IMG/VR virus record: IMGVR_UViG_3300008114_002791
Location: 1-27,224 of that record
Length of the DNA: 27,224 nt
DNA from: a virus
Direction: 5' to 3' (one strand)
In this document: positions 7,283 through 13,614 of the stretch, one piece after another
Position numbering within the stretch: position 1 is the stretch's first letter
How the letters are laid out: each line of letters opens with the position of its first letter
Translations under genes and position numbers: made by a program
Notes under the pieces: model-generated
Database searches by the model: none
The model's input: the letters and a program-made list of their open reading frames with translations, nothing else
Told to the model about the DNA's origin: nothing

Positions 7283-7446
7283 GATAAAAACATTGTCCTT
7301 TGTACCTGACTCATATGCAAGTCACATAAGTTTAATTCTCGTGGATGATCATTAAATATTCTTGTTGATTCTTCAGCACAAGAATATTCTTCACATACAC
7401 GAAAAGCACTCCAGGCTACCTCTGTTGGGTCTTTAAGCCTTATCAA
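7279..7446 (-). CDS. Small Cys-rich protein, 55 residues, TTG start
   Basis: The frame starts TTG at 7446 (MIRLKDPTEVAWSAFRVCEE) and ends ...VQRTMFLS at a TGA overlapping the next ATG (ATGA). A perfect GGAGGT lies 5 nt before the TTG. Cysteines at 18, 23 and 41 plus H44 (VCEEYSC ... LCDLH) could bind one zinc. The spacing resembles the C..C...CAHH arrangement of the DUF7455-like gene at 11929. It overlaps the previous gene by 14 nt. Likely a regulatory or adaptor micro-protein; the function is an inference. Confidence 0.65.
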   Translation of the reverse strand: MIRLKDPTEVAWSAFRVCEEYSCAEESTRIFNDHPRELNLCDLHMSQVQRTMFLS

Positions 7447-7876
7447 GATCTACCTCCTCTGGAACCAATTTCTTTAATTCATGAAATGAGTTGGATACAA
7501 CACTCATTTGATCTCTAGTATCTGTATCAAAAATAGCACCGTACTTATCATGAAACTCTACAATTGGACGTAAGTCTGTTATGACATTGCCTAATGTATT
7601 TTGTACATTTTCTATATATTCAAAAGCAGACTCTCTAGACTGATTAAGAAAAGTTATAAAACCTTCTTGAACATCTGTTTTTACAGACTCTTCTTTATCT
7701 CTATCTTTTAATTTATCAAGTAGAAAAGCATTTGTTGTAGTTGCATCTATTTGCATTTGAAATATCTTACTTAAAGCATCAGTATACTTGAACTTTAACC
7801 ATATGTTTTTTAATACAGTTGCCATAGACAATGCTGTAGTAAATATTAATAAAAATATTAACCAACTATTTTGCAT
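7433..7876 (-). CDS. Membrane-anchored coiled-coil protein
   Basis: 147 residues: one N-terminal transmembrane helix (WLIFLLIFTTALSMATVL, residues 4-21) followed by a mainly helical, charged region with heptad-like spacing to the C-terminus. This fits a membrane-anchored cytoplasmic coiled coil. It overlaps both neighbours (11 nt upstream, 14 nt downstream). No family is recognised. Confidence 0.6.
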   Translation of the reverse strand: MQNSWLIFLLIFTTALSMATVLKNIWLKFKYTDALSKIFQMQIDATTTNAFLLDKLKDRDKEESVKTDVQEGFITFLNQSRESAFEYIENVQNTLGNVITDLRPIVEFHDKYGAIFDTDTRDQMSVVSNSFHELKKLVPEEVDLDKA

Positions 7877-8105
7877 CTTTGATGGCCTCTCTTGTCAGTA
7901 AAACTATGGCACCATTTTGCTCCAATGCCTTTTTAACTTTAAATATGTACTGAACTGCTTCTATCTTTGAATCATGATCTAATTTAATCAAAGACCTAGC
8001 ATCTATTTTTACAGACAAAAAGTTATCGTTGTCTACAATCTGCACACCAAAGTTTTTAGGTGCAGTAATAGAACGAAAAGCCCTTTTCATGCTGTCAGTA
8101 TACAT
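7866..8105 (-). CDS. Unknown small protein, 79 residues
   Basis: Begins MYTDSMKRAFRSITAPKNFG and has an alternating beta/alpha pattern (VQIVDNDNFLSVKIDARSL, then helix IEAVQYIFKVKKALEQNG, then AIVLLTREA). This suggests a compact alpha/beta fold. It is first gene after a TGATATAAT promoter, with a 15-nt stretch containing AGG before the ATG, and overlaps the membrane protein gene by 11 nt. No family is recognised. Confidence 0.6.
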   Translation of the reverse strand: MYTDSMKRAFRSITAPKNFGVQIVDNDNFLSVKIDARSLIKLDHDSKIEAVQYIFKVKKALEQNGAIVLLTREAIKDAK

Positions 8106-8120
8106 TATTAGTCCTATAAC

Positions 8121-8129
8121 ATTATATCA
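8121..8129 (-). promoter_or_regulatory. Extended -10 promoter for the 8105-to-6274 unit
   Basis: Minus-strand TGATATAAT (hexamer 8121-8126) lies 15 nt before the ATG at 8105, leaving a leader of about 9 nt with AGGA. It starts a unit of five overlapping genes ending with the holin-like gene. Confidence 0.55.
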
Positions 8130-8136
8130 GAGGCTA

Positions 8137-8427
8137 TTATTTACTAGTACCCATGGTTAAGGTTTGCCAAATATTTGCCCAGATAGGTTTTGTTTTATGG
8201 TTATTAAATTCTCTAGATATTTCTCCTTGTTCAAGATAAATACCGCCCCAAACTCCCCATTCTTTTTGAGTGATTCCAACAGAAAAACATTCTTTCATAA
8301 CAGGACACCCTGAACATAGTTTGTCTATGGCTGGCCTAAGCATTAAATCATTTTCATATTTTTCAAAAAAAATGTTAGTGTCATATTTATAACATGATCC
8401 TTTTTCTTTCCATTCATGTTTTTTCAT
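8137..8427 (-). CDS. WhiB-like iron-sulfur transcription regulator
   Basis: 96 residues with the complete WhiB signature: C12, C38-x2-C41-x5-C47 (LCSGCPVMKECF), which hold a [4Fe-4S] cluster, then the G[VI]WGG turn (GVWGG, 58-62). The family is restricted to Actinobacteria and their phages and acts by binding the primary sigma factor. The C-terminal DNA-contact region is short and not notably basic (EISREFNNHKTKPIW). A phage copy could redirect host sigma factor to the many extended -10 promoters here, or block superinfection as reported for some actinophage WhiB proteins. It follows the 8429 gene by one nucleotide. Confidence 0.92.
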   Translation of the reverse strand: MKKHEWKEKGSCYKYDTNIFFEKYENDLMLRPAIDKLCSGCPVMKECFSVGITQKEWGVWGGIYLEQGEISREFNNHKTKPIWANIWQTLTMGTSK

Positions 8428-8428
8428 A

Positions 8429-8638
8429 TTATCCTACATATTTAGTTGGAATATTCCAACCATCTCTTGATGGTGAAAATATTTTTTTAATATACCATGC
8501 TCCATTAACAAAGGCACCAGCAGTAGACAAACGCCCCTTATCTGATTGTGTCATCTCTATTACATCCCAACCATCCCAAGACAACTTTTTATTATTTGAA
8601 ACAATTGATTCCATAACTTCTAATTTATCAATTATCAT
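8429..8638 (-). CDS. Unknown small protein, 69 residues
   Basis: The sequence contains SWDGWDVIEMTQSDKGRLS and GAFVNGAWYIKKIFSPSRDGW, rich in Trp and Gly with beta-strand character. It lies between the SpeD homologue (ATGA overlap) and WhiB and is probably co-translated with both. I do not recognise a family. Confidence 0.65.
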   Translation of the reverse strand: MIIDKLEVMESIVSNNKKLSWDGWDVIEMTQSDKGRLSTAGAFVNGAWYIKKIFSPSRDGWNIPTKYVG

Positions 8639-9015
8639 TTTGCACCTAAATCAATTGCTTTAAAGCCAGTCTCTCTATCAAACAGAATCCAATCCATTGA
8701 TTCAATTTGCATTTCTCTATCTATGTGTTCAAGAACAATATCTTTATCTAGTTCTCCACATGTGTATAAATCAAATTGCAACATTGCAGGATCTTTTTCA
8801 TCCCAAATGTGAAAAGCAATGTGGGATGTTTCAATCATTACTACTGCTGTTAAGCCACGATTTCCTTCTGCCTCAACATAAGAAGCAAATGGACCTTTAA
8901 TAATTTTCATTTGTATTGCATAAACTAGTCTTGTTAAAAAACCAACACCATCTTCTGGAGTTTTTAGTGGATTCTTTACTCTAGCATTAATTAATATGTG
9001 TTTATGTTGTAACAT
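8635..9015 (-). CDS. speD: SpeD-family pyruvoyl-dependent decarboxylase
   Basis: 126 residues from ATG 9015 (MLQHKHILINARVKNPL). The longer frame from 9078 overlaps the previous gene and adds non-conserved residues; AGAGAAAG lies upstream of the chosen start. Catalytic positions of AdoMet decarboxylase are kept: S64 (would become the pyruvoyl group after self-cleavage), H65, H69 and C86 in LYTCG. The residue before S64 is Thr where most SpeD proteins have Glu. SpeD makes decarboxylated AdoMet for spermidine; some phage and bacterial SpeD homologues have been reported to decarboxylate arginine or ornithine instead. Phages use polyamines to neutralise DNA. Confidence 0.85.
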   Translation of the reverse strand: MLQHKHILINARVKNPLKTPEDGVGFLTRLVYAIQMKIIKGPFASYVEAEGNRGLTAVVMIETSHIAFHIWDEKDPAMLQFDLYTCGELDKDIVLEHIDREMQIESMDWILFDRETGFKAIDLGAK

Positions 9016-9028
9016 TATTTTTCTTTCT

Positions 9029-9379
9029 CTAGTAGCGGAATATTCCAACTTCAACGTTGTGAAGTTCTGCTTCTGCAACTAATGCAGAAGGTTGATCCTG
9101 TGGAGTACTTAAATAAGCAAAGTATCCAATTGAATCAAAATTTTCTTTTAGCCAAGTTGGGGCAACTTTAAAAAATTTAATTTTCTTACCCCTTGCCCTT
9201 AATCCTCGCTCAGATAAATTTGAAAACTCTGAAACCATAGAATTAATTTTTGCTGGACCTGCTGAATAGATATAAAACTTAGTATCATCTTCTGGCAGTG
9301 ATGCTAGTGCTACACCCATAGCCCTGATGAATATGCTATAATCGTCAAAACTTTTGCTGCCCTGAACTGCAATTATCAT
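9029..9379 (-). CDS. SLOG/DUF2493-like Rossmannoid protein
   Basis: 116 residues opening with MIIAVQGSKSFDDYSIFIRA, close to the xxGSRxFDDY start of DUF2493/SLOG proteins, followed by FYIYSAGPAKINSMVSEFS where the nucleotide-sensing GxAxGxD motif would lie. The Arg of GSR is Lys here and the second motif is weak, so ligand binding is uncertain. SLOG domains sense or process nucleotide-derived ligands. Starts 2 nt after the upstream stop; downstream is SpeD. Confidence 0.55.
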   Translation of the reverse strand: MIIAVQGSKSFDDYSIFIRAMGVALASLPEDDTKFYIYSAGPAKINSMVSEFSNLSERGLRARGKKIKFFKVAPTWLKENFDSIGYFAYLSTPQDQPSALVAEAELHNVEVGIFRY

Positions 9380-9381
9380 AA

Positions 9382-9783
9382 CTATTCACCCTTTCTAAGT
9401 TGGTCTATAATAAAAAGCATCTTATCTAATTCTACCTTACTCATACCCATTGTGTCAACTACCTTAGCATTATCTTTATCTACATCCCCATTAATAATGT
9501 CAGACACATAAAATACGTTATTTTTAGTCCAATATGCCTTGCCATCTACAATCAATATCCTAATATTTACACTTTTAAGATGTTTTCTTGATTGATTATT
9601 TTTAGGAATATTTTTAGTTATTTGATCAACCTGTGGAAGAATTGGTGCTAAAATTTTATGTATATGGCTTTGGCTGTATTTAATTAAAAAAAATGGATCA
9701 CGTTTATTTTTTTTATTGATTAAGAATAAAGTAGATAAAAATAGTATAAGAGTTGTTGTTACTACACCTAATAAAAATTCCAT
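9382..9783 (-). CDS. Membrane-anchored unknown protein
   Basis: 133 residues. One N-terminal transmembrane helix (LLGVVTTTLILFLSTLFLIN, 4-23) with a following KKNKR stop-transfer, then a soluble domain with IRILIVDGKAYWTKNNVFYV and a helical end (MSKVELDKMLFIIDQLRKGE). The orientation is probably N-out, C-in. Tight spacing with both neighbours supports one transcript. No family is recognised. Confidence 0.6.
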   Translation of the reverse strand: MEFLLGVVTTTLILFLSTLFLINKKNKRDPFFLIKYSQSHIHKILAPILPQVDQITKNIPKNNQSRKHLKSVNIRILIVDGKAYWTKNNVFYVSDIINGDVDKDNAKVVDTMGMSKVELDKMLFIIDQLRKGE

Positions 9784-9788
9784 TTGTT

Positions 9789-10121
9789 TTATTCTTTTTC
9801 CATAATGATTCTAATTATTTCTTTTAATGTGTACTTATTATTTTCTTTTAACTTATCAACCTCTTCTTTATTAAAGGCTTTTGGTAATAAATTAATTGTT
9901 GGTTCTTTCTGAGTTACATCCATTGCTATAAAACCGTGCTGCCAAAGTGCCATGGTTTCTCTGGTAAAATATGTAGCCATCTCGTTATGAAGTTCTGGAT
10001 TAACATATTCTAATTTAGAAGTAAAATTATATAATGGTTCCCCAGTTTCAATGTCTATTCCAGCAACTTCTAAAGCACCAGATAAAATAAGATTGGCTAT
10101 AATATCTTGATTGTCACTCAT
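9789..10121 (-). CDS. Unknown protein, 110 residues
   Basis: A soluble acidic N-terminus (MSDNQDIIANLILSGALEVA), a DIETGEPLYNFT segment and a charged helical C-terminus (KEEVDKLKENNKYTLKEIIR). The pattern IETGEPLYxFTxKL...NPELxxE resembles small actinophage proteins without assigned function. It follows the nuclease remnant by 10 nt and has only a weak Shine-Dalgarno. Confidence 0.6.
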   Translation of the reverse strand: MSDNQDIIANLILSGALEVAGIDIETGEPLYNFTSKLEYVNPELHNEMATYFTRETMALWQHGFIAMDVTQKEPTINLLPKAFNKEEVDKLKENNKYTLKEIIRIIMEKE

Positions 10122-10131
10122 TGTTAAGTTT

Positions 10132-10413
10132 CTACTTTATTAACGATACAGAAAATGAAGTTTTCTTACAAGGTTTTAAACCTGTAATAATTGCATCTTT
10201 TTCTTTTTTATCAACGGATAGTGACCATCTAACTTTAATTGATACCCAGTTAGTTAAATATTCGCAAATGTATGCTTTGTTTGTTGGCAACCATTCTGCT
10301 GGATCTCTATCTGATTTTGATCTGTTCGATGCACCAGTTACTGCAATTAAATGTCTTAAATCAGTTTGATCATTTGCATAGACTTCACGTTTTTTAGCAT
10401 TCCATGCACTCAA
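10132..10413 (-). pseudogene. C-terminal part of a secreted HNH (GmrSD-C/DUF1524) nuclease, catalytic core missing
   Basis: From TTG at 10413: SAWNAKKREVYANDQTDLRH, then NRSKSDRDPAEWLPTN, C-x-YLTNWVSIKVRWSLSVD and a final Cys. These are the standard second half of the DUF1524-type HNH nucleases (REAxAND..NL..V...NRSKGDxDPAxWLP...C.Y...W..VK..Y.L). The immediately preceding part of the family, which carries the catalytic DIDHxVPLAEAW His, is absent from the window. The N-terminal half is in another frame in the gene at 10394. Either broken or an assembly collapse. Confidence 0.65.
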
Positions 10414-10654
10414 CAGTTGGCTTTACAATTGCTTCTGAAATAATAACTGCTTTTCTAGAATCACAACCATTACCAACACCAACCCAGTGTTTAAATTGTT
10501 CTCTTTTATATCCTGTACGAACTTCATCAGCAACCTTTAATGTGTTCAATGCTGATAGTGCATCTTTATATTTACTATCTACAGCATTTGCAGAAATGGT
10601 ATTTAAAGATAATACTGTTGCACAAATTGCAATTAAAATTTTATTTTGCACCAT
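10394..10654 (-). pseudogene. N-terminal part of a secreted HNH (DUF1524) nuclease
   Basis: 86 residues. A signal peptide (MVQNKILIAICATVLSLNTI, cleavage near ANA-VDS) is followed by LSALNTLKVADEVRTGYKRE and QFKHWVGVGNGCDSRKAVI, the conserved first third of secreted DUF1524 nucleases (GYxRxxFxHW...GCDTRxxVL). After EAIVKPTV the frame reads ECMEC and stops. About 40 expected residues, including the catalytic HNH histidine, are missing, and the remainder continues in a different frame at 10413. The start ATG lies inside the end of the 47-residue gene upstream. Confidence 0.65.
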
Positions 10655-10784
10655 TTGCTTTTACCCCCATATATCCTGTTTTCTTTTTATTCATGCTCCC
10701 TGGAACATGAAAACCACTTTTATTTGGTGCCTTAGCAATTCTTTTTTCTAAGGCTTTTTGAATTTTGTCGTGATGTTTACCCAT
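10641..10784 (-). CDS. Small basic protein, 47 residues
   Basis: MGKHHDKIQKALEKRIAKAP followed by NKSGFHVPGSMNKKKTGYMG, ending in NGAK. It has AGGAG 7 nt before ATG 10784 and overlaps the previous gene by 8 nt. It overlaps the nuclease signal-peptide gene by 14 nt. A helical basic first half and a Gly/Pro-rich second half suggest a nucleic-acid-binding or virion-associated peptide. Function is inference only. Confidence 0.6.
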   Translation of the reverse strand: MGKHHDKIQKALEKRIAKAPNKSGFHVPGSMNKKKTGYMGVKANGAK

Positions 10785-11469
10785 TATTTTCTCCTAGTTT
10801 TTCTACTTTAAAACTACTATCTTCATTATGCACAACACTTTTAATATTAGGTAGTTTAATTATCTTAGCATTTGGAAAATCAAGTTTAATCATTTCACTA
10901 ACTTGTTCAAAATGCAACAAATCATCTTTTGTCATCCCAGAAACATGTTTAACTCCCACAACAACTTGTGGGTTTATATACAAGGCATCTACATATTGTC
11001 CAGAATTTACTTCATTCCATGTTTGATAAGTATCTAACATTAAAGTAGTATCTTCTTTCCAATCAAAAAGACCAAACTTTCTAATAATAGTTATTGCTCT
11101 TGTTGGTAAAGCATCTTCATGACTATCACCAGTATTAACTATTTTATGATGAAATACCTCTGGATCTTCCCAAACTCTTGATGATGTATTCTCTATTGTA
11201 TCTACCCAAACTATAATATTGGGTTTTCCAAAAACATCTCTATGTTGTTGTAAATTAAATACTGAGTCAACAATAACTGGCTTATCCTGTGTTTGTTCTA
11301 GTGTTTTTGCTAATATACCAAGTTTATAATAATATTGTATTTCTGACATACCGCCAAAAACATCTGTATATCTTTGTCTATCTAGGTGCAAACCGTTAAT
11401 TCTATCTCTAACTGCATCTGCAATTTCTGTAGCACCAGATCCAGGCAAACCCATAAATTGAATTATCAT
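10777..11469 (-). CDS. APS-kinase/NMNAT-like two-domain protein with both active sites degenerate
   Basis: 230 residues from ATG 11469 (MIIQFMGLPGSGATE). Domain 1 (about 1-140) matches adenylylsulfate-kinase-like P-loop proteins, but the Walker A lysine is Ala (GLPGSGAT, K to A13). The second strand VIVDSVF and IIVWVDTIE remain. Domain 2 (about 140-230) matches the nucleotidyltransferase part that normally starts GRYQPWHxGH; here the same position reads DTYQTWNEVN (146-155), so the Arg and both His are lost. QVVVGVKHVSGMT, LHFEQV and IKLPNI still fit the family. Full length is retained, so it looks like a maintained pseudoenzyme rather than debris. It follows the related gene by 1 nt. Confidence 0.6.
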   Translation of the reverse strand: MIIQFMGLPGSGATEIADAVRDRINGLHLDRQRYTDVFGGMSEIQYYYKLGILAKTLEQTQDKPVIVDSVFNLQQHRDVFGKPNIIVWVDTIENTSSRVWEDPEVFHHKIVNTGDSHEDALPTRAITIIRKFGLFDWKEDTTLMLDTYQTWNEVNSGQYVDALYINPQVVVGVKHVSGMTKDDLLHFEQVSEMIKLDFPNAKIIKLPNIKSVVHNEDSSFKVEKLGENNG

Positions 11470-11470
11470 T

Positions 11471-11926
11471 TTAACTAAAGTGCCTATCGTATTGCAAAAC
11501 AACCTGTGCAATCATACTATCTATAGAACCCATAGATTTTGTTATTACAAAGTGGTATTCGTGTTCTAGTGGTGCTTCCCATTTAAAATCAGATGGAGCA
11601 TTTGGAACTGGAGTTGGAGGAACTGCATCTGCCTCATCAACTGTATCTACCCAAACACTTAGAGTGTTAGGAAAATAATCTGGATAATCTCTAAACTGTT
11701 CTCTTGCTTCTATTGTTGGAAAATATCCACTTGGAACAAAAAGTTCTATCTTATTTCTTGATGCCACTGTACCAATAGTTCTTAACCATCTTGCGTATGG
11801 TGACTCTGTACTTGCTGTAGGTAACTCTCTATCTGTGCAAAAAAAGCCACCCATTTTATCTGAAAAACCTTTTGCAACTTGATTTCTAGTTTCTGCGTCT
11901 AAACCAAAAAAATGAACTGTACGCAT
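11471..11926 (-). CDS. APS-kinase-like paralogue without a Walker A motif
   Basis: 151 residues. Its layout follows domain 1 of the next gene: strand-loop-helix VHFFGLDAETRNQVAKGF in place of a P-loop, GGFFCTDREL, then IELFVPSGYFPTIEARE and LSVWVDTVDEAD, which lines up with IIVWVDTIENT of its neighbour, then HFVITKSMGSIDSMIAQVV near the end. No GxxxxGK[ST] is present, so ATP binding by the usual route is unlikely. The two genes probably arose by tandem duplication and may form a heteromer. Function is not known. Confidence 0.5.
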   Translation of the reverse strand: MRTVHFFGLDAETRNQVAKGFSDKMGGFFCTDRELPTASTESPYARWLRTIGTVASRNKIELFVPSGYFPTIEAREQFRDYPDYFPNTLSVWVDTVDEADAVPPTPVPNAPSDFKWEAPLEHEYHFVITKSMGSIDSMIAQVVLQYDRHFS

Positions 11927-11928
11927 AA

Positions 11929-12171
11929 TTAGTCCTGTCCTTTCAACTTGTTTTCAATCAACTTATCTCTTTCATCTATTATGTTAATAGCAAATTTCAT
12001 AATCTTATCATATCCAACAGCGTTGTCAACAATTTTATTATAGTGATGTGCACAAAACAACAAGTCTCCATCTAGGCCTATAGCCTTTACATAGGCTTGT
12101 GCATTACACCTATCACATCTATCGTGTAATGTTAATAGATATTCTTTTTGATCAGAGGTTGTTTGAGTCAT
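11929..12171 (-). CDS. DUF7455-like actinobacterial zinc protein
   Basis: 80 residues from MTQTTSDQKE (ATG 12171, preferred to ATG 12177 because it lies 7 nt after a TATAAT box and matches the leaderless pattern). RCDRCNAQAYVKAIGLDGDL followed by LFCAHHYNKI is the hallmark of DUF7455 proteins of Actinobacteria (CDRCGAQAYV...LxFCAHH), a probable zinc knuckle. A helical, charged C-terminus (DERDKLIENKLKGQD) is added. It is first gene of the 12.2-to-8.1 kb unit. The exact role is unknown in hosts too. Confidence 0.75.
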   Translation of the reverse strand: MTQTTSDQKEYLLTLHDRCDRCNAQAYVKAIGLDGDLLFCAHHYNKIVDNAVGYDKIMKFAINIIDERDKLIENKLKGQD

Positions 12172-12178
12172 TAACATA

Positions 12179-12207
12179 ATTATACCTTTGTTTAGTAGTT
12201 ATATCAA
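12179..12207 (-). promoter_or_regulatory. Sigma70-like promoter with -35 and leaderless start
   Basis: On the minus strand, TTGATA (12202-12207) is followed by exactly 17 bp and TATAAT (12179-12184), then 7 nt to ATG 12171. It is the best full consensus promoter in the window; the TGn extension is replaced by AGG, consistent with a -35 compensating. Confidence 0.7.
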
Positions 12208-12210
12208 TTC

Positions 12211-12250
12211 TAGCATATACCGTGAATTTTGTCTAGTATGCTATTTTTTT
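12211..12250 (+). terminator. Hairpin plus T-tract on the plus strand
   Basis: TAGCATA (12211-12217) and TATGCTA (12237-12243) form a 7-bp stem with a 19-nt loop, followed by seven Ts (12244-12250) and more T-rich sequence. No plus-strand gene precedes it. It could stop antisense transcription entering the decoration operon, or be chance in AT-rich DNA. Confidence 0.3.
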
Positions 12251-12426
12251 CTTTTATCAGTTGAATAAAATCCATCACCATTAAATACACTGGCTACTGA
12301 ATCATATCTTCTGATCAAGGGTAAGTTGCATTTTTCACAACTATACCCTGGATCATTTTCCCTAATTGAGCGAACTTTTAAGTATTCTATTTGACATTTT
12401 TTACATATATATTCATAGATGGGCAT
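12241..12426 (-). CDS. FmdB-family zinc ribbon protein
   Basis: 61 residues beginning MPIYEYICKKCQIEYLKVRS, with a second pair CEKC at about 33 (CxxC...CxxC) and a hydrophobic IRRYDSVASVFNGDGFYSTD segment. This is the FmdB/CxxC_CXXC_SSSS pattern; the family is small, putatively regulatory, and common in Actinobacteria and phages. The start overlaps the upstream stop as TAATG. It ends the decoration operon. Confidence 0.85.
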   Translation of the reverse strand: MPIYEYICKKCQIEYLKVRSIRENDPGYSCEKCNLPLIRRYDSVASVFNGDGFYSTDKRKK

Positions 12427-12650
12427 TAATCCACCTTTTTACCAAACCTTGACCAGGCTCTTTCATGTAAATAATATCCAAGCATTTCACACATTGTATA
12501 CACTATTGCAAATGAACCAGCATATTCCCAGTGTGCTTCACCAGTAATTGCTTTTTCAAAAAAATATACTAACGTACCAACAAAAAATATGTGAACAATA
12601 GGCCAACTTATACTTTTATAAAAACTTCTTTTTTTAGATTCCTTTTTCAT
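12426..12650 (-). CDS. DUF2061-like membrane protein
   Basis: 74 residues from ATG 12650 (MKKESKKRSFYKSISWPIVH), chosen over the frame from 12692 because GGAG lies just upstream and the extra residues come from the neighbour's coding region. Two transmembrane helices (HIFFVGTLVYFFE and YAGSFAIVYTMCEMLGYYL) end in the LHERAWSRFGKK motif, matching the K[ST]xSWR...YYxHERxW pattern of DUF2061. That family has no assigned biochemical role. It overlaps the oxidoreductase gene by 17 nt. Confidence 0.7.
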   Translation of the reverse strand: MKKESKKRSFYKSISWPIVHIFFVGTLVYFFEKAITGEAHWEYAGSFAIVYTMCEMLGYYLHERAWSRFGKKVD

Positions 12651-13614
12651 ACGTCTCCATTTTCTTGAATAATTCATCAAACAATTCTGCAAATTTTACA
12701 GATTCATTTAGTGATAGTGTCCAAGTCTGTTCTCCTCTAATCTTTTTGGCAAATGAGTCTGCCATTAATTGATAAGGGTCACATGCTTTAAACTCTTCTA
12801 CCATTATACCATTTTTACCTTCAATAGTCAAACTACTTGGCTGTTTACAAGAAAAAAAAGCATCATTTTTATTGGTATATATCTTTCCTTCTGTTCCAGT
12901 TATAATTAATATATCTGTATTGGGAATATTTATTGAAGTGAGTATAGATGCCTGAGCATTGCCAACTGTGTAATTAATTTTTAAAGTTTCATCAACTTGG
13001 TTTGGATGCCAAACAACTTCAGTAGCAATATCTTTGACAGGGGCAAAATCAGTTATCCACAATGGTGCAACTGCAGAGTAAGGACCAAGGTCATAAAGAC
13101 TTCCTCCACCTAGTTCTTTGGTTGTTCTAATTTTATTTATATCATTTATTTGATAATGTGTGGCACTAGCATTAATTTTAGTAATTTGACCAATAACACC
13201 TGAGTCAACTAATTGTTTAATCCTGACAGTTCGAGGATGCCATCTATTCCAACTTGCCTCCATTAATAATTTGCCAGTACTTTCTGAAACCTTGATTGCT
13301 TCCTTTAGTTCTTGAGCATTCATTGCTATTGGTTTTTCACACAAAACATGTTTGCCAGCCTGCATAGCCTTAATTGACCAAGGAATGTGAAGGGAATTGG
13401 GAAGAGAGATGTAGACAGCCTCTACTTTTGGATCATCAAGTAAGTCTTGGTAATTGGTATAAATTTTTCCTGTAGGAGATAATACCCTTGCCCTATCAGC
13501 ATCTTTTGCCGCTACCGCATAAATTTCACCAAATAAAGAGTTTCTTAGTGCAGGGTAAAGGGCAATGCGAGCAATTAATCCTGCACCTATAAAACCAAAT
13601 CTAACTTTTTCCAT
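12634..13614 (-). CDS. Gfo/Idh/MocA-family NAD(P)-dependent oxidoreductase
   Basis: 326 residues, full family length. An N-terminal Rossmann fold has RFGFIGAGLIARIALYPALR (residues 5-24); then VEAVYISLPNSLH, the CEKP motif with catalytic K94, and a GGGSLYDLGPYS segment where the family usually has a D-x3-H dyad (here D-x3-Y). It typically oxidises or reduces a sugar or inositol ring hydroxyl, often making a rare sugar. Start is coupled to the glycosyltransferase by TAATG. In this operon it most likely shapes the sugar donor used by the neighbouring transferases; that is inference. Confidence 0.9.
   Translation of the reverse strand: MEKVRFGFIGAGLIARIALYPALRNSLFGEIYAVAAKDADRARVLSPTGKIYTNYQDLLDDPKVEAVYISLPNSLHIPWSIKAMQAGKHVLCEKPIAMNAQELKEAIKVSESTGKLLMEASWNRWHPRTVRIKQLVDSGVIGQITKINASATHYQINDINKIRTTKELGGGSLYDLGPYSAVAPLWITDFAPVKDIATEVVWHPNQVDETLKINYTVGNAQASILTSINIPNTDILIITGTEGKIYTNKNDAFFSCKQPSSLTIEGKNGIMVEEFKACDPYQLMADSFAKKIRGEQTWTLSLNESVKFAELFDELFKKMETYEKGI

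Noticed and set aside
9333-9341. TGCTATAAT on the plus strand, identical to the promoter box
   Set aside because: It lies inside the SLOG-like gene on the opposite strand and no plus-strand start follows at the usual spacing.
10404-10751. Plus-strand ORF of 115 codons
   Set aside because: Lies opposite the nuclease signal-peptide and GC-DSR region and the 47-residue gene, which have recognisable protein features.
10777-11469. Initial reading that the NMNAT-like domain had an in-frame deletion
   Set aside because: Realigning DTYQTWNEVN with GRYQPWHxGH accounts for the whole length, so the motif is substituted rather than deleted.
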